Positions 30,605 through 34,665 of a DNA stretch of 34,665 bases are shown here, piece after piece. The DNA is taken from assembly GCA_944325815.1 (NCBI GenBank), contig CALVBV010000012.1, positions 1 to 34,665 of the forward strand, in the 5' to 3' direction. The stretch's first letter is position 1, and each line of letters opens with the position of its first letter. The DNA is from Candidatus Gastranaerophilales bacterium. Lineage in GTDB: Bacteria; Cyanobacteriota; Vampirovibrionia; Gastranaerophilales; Gastranaerophilaceae. The position numbers and the translations under genes were made by a program. A model generated the notes under the pieces. The model was given only the letters and a program-made list of their open reading frames with translations, was not told where the DNA came from and made no database searches.

Positions 30605-30610
30605 ATTATA
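30605..30610 (-). promoter_or_regulatory. TATAAT six bases upstream of the acyltransferase ATG (operon promoter)
   Basis: A perfect -10 hexamer on the minus strand, then TAAGGC, then ATG at 30598. The -35 is poor. Confidence 0.5.
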
Positions 30611-30629
30611 CAATAAAATTGAGAAATTA

Positions 30630-30638
30630 TGATATACT
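30630..30638 (+). promoter_or_regulatory. Extended -10 promoter (TGATATACT) for the exported protein and pncC
   Basis: TG-N-TATACT on the plus strand. Predicted +1 is near 30645, giving a leader of about 25 bases that contains the GGAAAAGAG ribosome binding site. Confidence 0.5.
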
Positions 30639-30669
30639 GAAAGCAGTGATTAATAGGAAAAGAGTTAAT

Positions 30670-31269
30670 ATGATTAAAAAGATATTTTTGTTAACGGCAA
30701 TTATGATGCAGATGGCAGTCTTTGCAAATTATAACGATGTTTACATCGCAGATATTCAGTACGATTGGATTAATAAATCAGAAGTTGAAAAAGAAGCTAT
30801 TATAAGCGAGGTTCGGGATATTATATTTGAAGAGCCTGTTGAAAAACAAAAAGATTTCAAAAAACAGTTCAAAGATATGTTAAAAGATAAAGATCATCTT
30901 GACCATTATTTTGCGGCCTCTGCCGGATACAAAGAACTCGGGGATTACAATATTTCGGCTTTTTATTACAAAAAAATGAAAAACATCTATATGTATGCCC
31001 TTCAAAATAAAAAAGACGTAACAAAAGCATATTATTATGATGCTTTGGGTAACTTAAAATATGTTGATTTTATAACCGGCGAATATCCCGATTTTCCTTA
31101 CTATGCAATACAGTACCGTATATCCGGAAAACCCGTAAGTGCAGTCTATTATGTTTCAAAAGACTGCCAGTATCTGTTCAAGCCTGACGGAACTTTTGAA
31201 GGCGTATGGTATAAACATAATTTATACAACAAAGAATCAGAGATTATTTTAACAAGGACAACATATTAA
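30670..31269 (+). CDS. Exported protein of unknown function
   Basis: A 199-residue protein with a clear signal peptide (MIKKIFLLTAIMMQMAVFA, cleavage near A-N-Y). The mature part has a Lys/Asp-rich helical region (about 35-75), a TPR-like YKELGDYNISAFYYKKMK block, and a C-terminal beta-rich part with repeats such as YDALGNLKYVDFITG and FKPDGTFEGVWYKHN. This resembles MORN/YwqK-like strand repeats, though I would not claim the family. I chose the ATG at 30670 because it begins the signal peptide and follows GGAAAAGAG; earlier in-frame codons lie over the promoter. It is probably periplasmic or outer-surface, and cotranscribed with pncC one base downstream. Confidence 0.65.
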   Translation: MIKKIFLLTAIMMQMAVFANYNDVYIADIQYDWINKSEVEKEAIISEVRDIIFEEPVEKQKDFKKQFKDMLKDKDHLDHYFAASAGYKELGDYNISAFYYKKMKNIYMYALQNKKDVTKAYYYDALGNLKYVDFITGEYPDFPYYAIQYRISGKPVSAVYYVSKDCQYLFKPDGTFEGVWYKHNLYNKESEIILTRTTY

Positions 31270-31270
31270 A

Positions 31271-31744
31271 ATGCTGGAAGAAATAGCCAAAATATTAATA
31301 GAAAAAGGGTTAACTATAGCCACAACAGAATCCTGCACCGGCGGTCTTTTAAGTTCAAAACTCACTGATGTGAGCCGGAGTTCTGCTTTTGTTCACCTCA
31401 ATTTTGTAACATATTCAAATGAGGCTAAACATAAGATTCTTGGGGTAAGAAATGAAACTCTTGAAAATTTCGGTGCCGTAAGCGAAGAATGTGCTTATGA
31501 AATGGCCAAAGGCTTATATAAAGCAACAGGCGCTGATATTTGTATCGCAACAACCGGTATTGCAGGGCCATTGGGAGGCAGCGATGAAAAACCTGTCGGG
31601 TTAATGTATTTTGCGATTTATTCAAAAAACAATGCGGAGATATTTAAAGTTATTCTGCCTTCAAACACCCCGAGAATACAAATGAAACAAATGTTTGTCG
31701 AAGAAGTATTAAAAAAACTGCTTGATACTCTTAATACTTTTTAA
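31271..31744 (+). CDS. pncC: Nicotinamide-nucleotide amidohydrolase (CinA C-terminal domain)
   Basis: A 157-residue stand-alone CinA_C domain. Signature regions are IATTESCTGGLLSSKLTDVSR (residues 16-36), with the conserved ESCTGG, then VTYSNEAKHKILGV, ENFGAVSEECAYEMAKG and ATTGIAGPLGGSDEKPVGLMY. The enzyme deamidates nicotinamide mononucleotide to nicotinate mononucleotide in NAD salvage. The N-terminal MoCF-like part of full CinA is absent, which is normal for PncC-type proteins. It follows the exported-protein gene by one base. Confidence 0.92.
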   Translation: MLEEIAKILIEKGLTIATTESCTGGLLSSKLTDVSRSSAFVHLNFVTYSNEAKHKILGVRNETLENFGAVSEECAYEMAKGLYKATGADICIATTGIAGPLGGSDEKPVGLMYFAIYSKNNAEIFKVILPSNTPRIQMKQMFVEEVLKKLLDTLNTF

Positions 31745-31812
31745 ATATAATTGAAATATGATTATGTAAATGATACATTTAAATATATAGAGAAGATAAG
31801 GAGTAAATATTT

Positions 31813-33681
31813 ATGGTCTGTTTAACCTCAAATAAGATTGATGCAAAGCTAGTATCAGAAGCACTTAAAGCATTAGGAAAAGAGAATTTCGCTCTGATAA
31901 TTCATGGCGGAAGTTTTCCGTCTAAAAACGGCGAAGATACAGGATTCGGAACATTCAATTCAGAAGCCGGACATGAGCTTATTGATTACGCACAAGGAAT
32001 ATTTAATGCTCTGCAGCTGGGGCCTGCCGGTAAAACAAAAAGTTCTGACTCATCACCATATACAGGCACAATTTTTTCCGGAAACCCGCTTTTTATAGAC
32101 TTGAAACAGTTGACGGATAAAAAATGGGATAATATTTTGTCAACAGAAACTTTTGATAAAGTTGTTGCAAACAATCCGAAACAAAATCAGGGTAGAACGG
32201 CCTATTCTTATATTATAAAAGCTCAAAATGAAGCTTTAAAAGAAGCCTGGGAAAACTTTAAGAAAATTCACGGCGGACTTTTCGGTTCTTCTTTGAAAAA
32301 AGATTTCGAAAAATTTAAAAAAGAGAATGATTTCTGGTTAGATAATGACTCTTTATATGAAGCGTTATCAATTGAAAACGGCGGAGATTACTGGTACAGC
32401 TGGAAGAATGAAACCGACAAAAAGCTGATGAATCCAAAAACAGAAGAGGAAAAGAAAGTTTACTCTCAAAGAATAGAAGAAATTAAAAACAAATATGCAG
32501 ATGAAATTGAATTTTATAAATTCTGCCAGTTTGTTCTTGAAACTCAAAATGAAGAAACTAAAAAATATGCATTATCAAAAGGAATAAGAATGATTGCCGA
32601 CCGCCAGGTAGCATTCTCTGACAGAGATACCTGGGCTTATCAGTCATTGTTCCTGGAAGGCTGGTGTTTAGGCTGCCCGCCGGACTATTTTTCAAAAGAC
32701 GGTCAGGCATGGGGATTCCCCGTTATGGATCCGGAAAAAATGTTTAATGCAGACGGTTCTTTGGGCGAAGGCGGAATTTTGATGAGAAATCTTTACAAAA
32801 AGATGTTCAAAGAAAATCCCGGCGGTGTTAGAATCGACCATATTGTAGGTTTGATTGACCCTTGGGTATACAAAGCAGGCAAAAAGCCTATGTGCGAAGA
32901 AGGCGCAGGAAGGCTATATTCATCTCCTGAACATCCGGAACTTTCTAAATATGCAATTGCAAGGAACGAAGATTTGGATTGGTCTTTGGAAGCTGATAAA
33001 GAAAAGAGGGTAAAAACTCTTTCAGACGAGCAGGTAAAACTTTACGGCAGATTAATTGAAAAAATTGTTATAGCTGCCGCAAAAGAGTGCGGACTGGATA
33101 AAAATGCAATTGTATGCGAAGATTTGGGTACGCTTACTAACCCTGTAGATGCTGTTATGAAAAAATACGGACTGCAGGGGATGAGATTAACGCAGTTTGT
33201 TGTACCTGAAAAGCCGGAACATCCTTACCGTTGTAAAAATATTACGGAAAATGTTTGGACAATGGTCGGCACACATGATAACAACCCCATTGAAATGTGG
33301 GCAGAGAGTATGATTAATACTCATGAAGGCTATCTGCATGCGAAAAATCTTGTTGAGGACTTGTTTGCAGAAGCTGATAATAAGGATGATATTATTGTAA
33401 AGCTTACTCAGGACAAAGATTATTTGAAGTTTATAAAACTAACGGAAATTTTTGCATCAAAGGCAAAGAATATTCAGATATTCTTTACAGACTTTTTCCA
33501 GATAAATGATGTTTACAATCGTCCGGGAACATCAGGCGACCAGAATTGGTCTTTAAGACTTCCAAATAACTTTAAGGAACTTAATCCGATAGATTTACAC
33601 GCTATTTTGAAGGCTTCTATAATCGCAAGAGGGAAGGATTTTGCCTCAAAACACGCAGGATTAATTGAAAGACTGGGGTAA
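31813..33681 (+). CDS. malQ: 4-alpha-glucanotransferase (GH77)
   Basis: A 622-residue amylomaltase/D-enzyme, which transfers alpha-1,4-glucan segments in glycogen or maltodextrin metabolism. GH77 marks are FGTFNSEAG, LFLEGWCLGCPPDYFSKDGQ and AWGFPV, the nucleophile D342 in GVRIDHIVGLIDPW, acid/base E436 in IVCEDLG, and D489 in VGTHDNNPIEMW. The nucleophile-to-acid/base spacing is 94 residues, against about 47 in typical amylomaltases, so there is an insertion of about 46 residues (roughly 355-415). The start follows AAGGAG nine bases upstream. It is a single-gene unit with a terminator just downstream. Confidence 0.93.
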   Translation: MVCLTSNKIDAKLVSEALKALGKENFALIIHGGSFPSKNGEDTGFGTFNSEAGHELIDYAQGIFNALQLGPAGKTKSSDSSPYTGTIFSGNPLFIDLKQLTDKKWDNILSTETFDKVVANNPKQNQGRTAYSYIIKAQNEALKEAWENFKKIHGGLFGSSLKKDFEKFKKENDFWLDNDSLYEALSIENGGDYWYSWKNETDKKLMNPKTEEEKKVYSQRIEEIKNKYADEIEFYKFCQFVLETQNEETKKYALSKGIRMIADRQVAFSDRDTWAYQSLFLEGWCLGCPPDYFSKDGQAWGFPVMDPEKMFNADGSLGEGGILMRNLYKKMFKENPGGVRIDHIVGLIDPWVYKAGKKPMCEEGAGRLYSSPEHPELSKYAIARNEDLDWSLEADKEKRVKTLSDEQVKLYGRLIEKIVIAAAKECGLDKNAIVCEDLGTLTNPVDAVMKKYGLQGMRLTQFVVPEKPEHPYRCKNITENVWTMVGTHDNNPIEMWAESMINTHEGYLHAKNLVEDLFAEADNKDDIIVKLTQDKDYLKFIKLTEIFASKAKNIQIFFTDFFQINDVYNRPGTSGDQNWSLRLPNNFKELNPIDLHAILKASIIARGKDFASKHAGLIERLG

Positions 33682-33715
33682 GCAGCAAACAAAAAGGATT
33701 GCAAGAAATAAACAG

Positions 33716-33748
33716 AAACGAAGTTGAAACCCGGCTTCGTTTTTGTTT
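33716..33748. terminator. Intrinsic terminator after malQ, possibly shared with the convergent gene
   Basis: Stem AAACGAAG/CTTCGTTT with an 11-base loop is followed by TTGTTT on the plus strand. On the minus strand the same stem is followed by a T-rich stretch, so it could serve both genes. Confidence 0.75.
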
Positions 33749-34640
33749 AATGCGTAGTTAAATACTCATATAAAGTACCTTGAGGGTCAAAATTTTTCTT
33801 TTTACTTATCACTTTCTTTTTGTAAGTCAGTTTATGAATTGGCGATATTTGTTTTAATTCTTCATATCGTTTAAGCGAAAATTTATTTGTTAATTCATTT
33901 TGCATCAGCTGAACAGGAATAAACGGAGAATAAAAAATTTCATTCCATTCCTGAGATTCCGTTTTTGTAAACATAGTAAAGGCATGGAGGTAGAAAAAAT
34001 AATTAATCACAAAGTTGTTATTTTTCCAGTATTGTTCAAGAAAAAGTTTCATTTTAGCGATAATTCTGCTATTGCCTTTAGAGGATATAAAATAGTTTGC
34101 CATATTTAAACCGTCCGGATCATCGTCTTCATTATTTTTAAACACGAACAATTCTGATTCAAAAATATAATCCGGCAGAGTATCGGTAAGCAGAACTGTC
34201 GCGTCAATCCATAAACCGCCGTGTTCATACAGCAGAAAAGTTCTTATTATATCTGAAAAGTGGGCTGGTTTTATTATGCCTTTATTTTTAAGTTTATAGA
34301 TATAATCAGGGATTTTAATATAATTTTTAAGTGTTTCATCATTAAGGACTATGTGTTCAAGGTTTCCTTTATGTTTTTCAACGCTGTTGATACAGGTTTT
34401 AACAATATCCGGCGCATCATTAATATTTCCATTCCAATATTGCCAGATTTTATAGGATTTAGGCGTTTGGGACAGAGGGATATTTTCATTTTTAATCTTA
34501 CGGATATATGGTTTAAGGTACCATTTACAGAAGTTTCCTTTCAGGATTCTTCTTAATTTTTTATCAAAAACAAATAGTTCAAGTGATATTTTAACAAAAT
34601 TATTCAATGTAAAATACAGGTAAGATTTTATTTTTTTCAT
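33747..34640 (-). CDS. Capsular polysaccharide synthesis-type glycosyltransferase
   Basis: A 297-residue protein of the Caps_synth / DXD-sugar glycosyltransferase type (GT32-like). Features include KIWQYWNG and APDIVKTCINSV near residues 60-85, HIVLNDETLKNYI, and the core SDIIRTFLLYEHGGLWIDATV near 128-148. There the D-x-x-R and the W-I-D acidic residue correspond to the nucleotide-sugar/metal site of the family. It probably adds a hexose in surface polysaccharide assembly; donor and acceptor are unknown. I chose the ATG at 34640. A TTG seven codons earlier is possible, and the window ends 25 bases upstream, so a longer N-terminus cannot be excluded. No ribosome binding site is visible. Confidence 0.75.
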   Translation of the reverse strand: MKKIKSYLYFTLNNFVKISLELFVFDKKLRRILKGNFCKWYLKPYIRKIKNENIPLSQTPKSYKIWQYWNGNINDAPDIVKTCINSVEKHKGNLEHIVLNDETLKNYIKIPDYIYKLKNKGIIKPAHFSDIIRTFLLYEHGGLWIDATVLLTDTLPDYIFESELFVFKNNEDDDPDGLNMANYFISSKGNSRIIAKMKLFLEQYWKNNNFVINYFFYLHAFTMFTKTESQEWNEIFYSPFIPVQLMQNELTNKFSLKRYEELKQISPIHKLTYKKKVISKKKNFDPQGTLYEYLTTH

Positions 34641-34665
34641 AAACACAACATTTTCCAACAATTGT

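Overview
The window is a low-GC bacterial chromosome segment, densely packed on both strands, with standard-code stops and a Gram-negative-type housekeeping gene set. My best guess is a non-photosynthetic relative of cyanobacteria from the gut (Vampirovibrionia/Melainabacteria, Gastranaerophilales-like). The basis is AT-richness, an orphan PilT, LemA, a GH77 glucanotransferase, CobQ-type GatD, and several lineage-looking proteins with short N-terminal tails followed by F-R-A motifs. This is recollection and inference, not a search result. No rRNA, CRISPR array, insertion sequence or prophage was found. One tRNA (Ala, GGC) is present.

Layout. 1-321: 3' end of a HipA-like kinase. 525-842: thioredoxin (minus). 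966-3247: a DnaQ-like exonuclease overlapping rlmD. 3244-3435: possible tiny gene (minus). 3521-5485: TPR-SLT lytic transglycosylase. 5553-9229: lemA followed by three tandem DUF3137-type paralogues. 9272-11637: an operon opening with a HepT/MntA (HEPN/nucleotidyltransferase) toxin-antitoxin pair and running into tmk and prfB. 11638-12312: a repeat-packed spacer. 12313-13686: MATE transporter, convergent with a PlsC-like acyltransferase (13683-14786). 14868-15149: a promoter, a partial duplicate of the start of the tRNA gene, a hairpin-bearing 81-nt insert, then the intact tRNA-Ala, leading into a UvrA paralogue that lacks the UvrB-binding region. 17763-18708: two small membrane-protein genes. 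18770-21331: pilT-recO-gatD operon. 21435-21788: a Cys/Ser/Gly-rich protein with 12-residue repeats, divergent from a putative cysteine-protease-like protein (21920-23290). 23287-26014: LysM protein-radA-amidohydrolase operon. 26152-26826: an EF-hand protein. 26937-30598: acyltransferase-nitrilase-dacB-xerD operon. 30670-31744: an exported protein and pncC. 31813-33681: GH77 glucanotransferase. 33747-34640: capsular-polysaccharide-type glycosyltransferase.

The themes are envelope biogenesis (lytic transglycosylase, PBP4-type DacB, GatD, two acyltransferases, LysM protein, glycosyltransferase) and DNA/RNA maintenance (RadA, RecO, XerD, UvrA-like, DnaQ-like, RlmD, RF2).

The main unexpected signals are as follows. 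(1) At least five genes, perhaps six, have a -10 hexamer ending exactly six bases before their ATG, which predicts leaderless mRNAs. (2) A 45-bp duplication covers the start of the tRNA-Ala gene around an 81-nt insert whose 29-nt hairpin recurs near position 440 with covarying outer pairs. (3) The Cys-rich repeat protein lies beside a protease-like gene. (4) A HepT/MntA pair sits at the head of an essential-gene operon. (5) Three convergent gene junctions have both stop codons in the same four bases.
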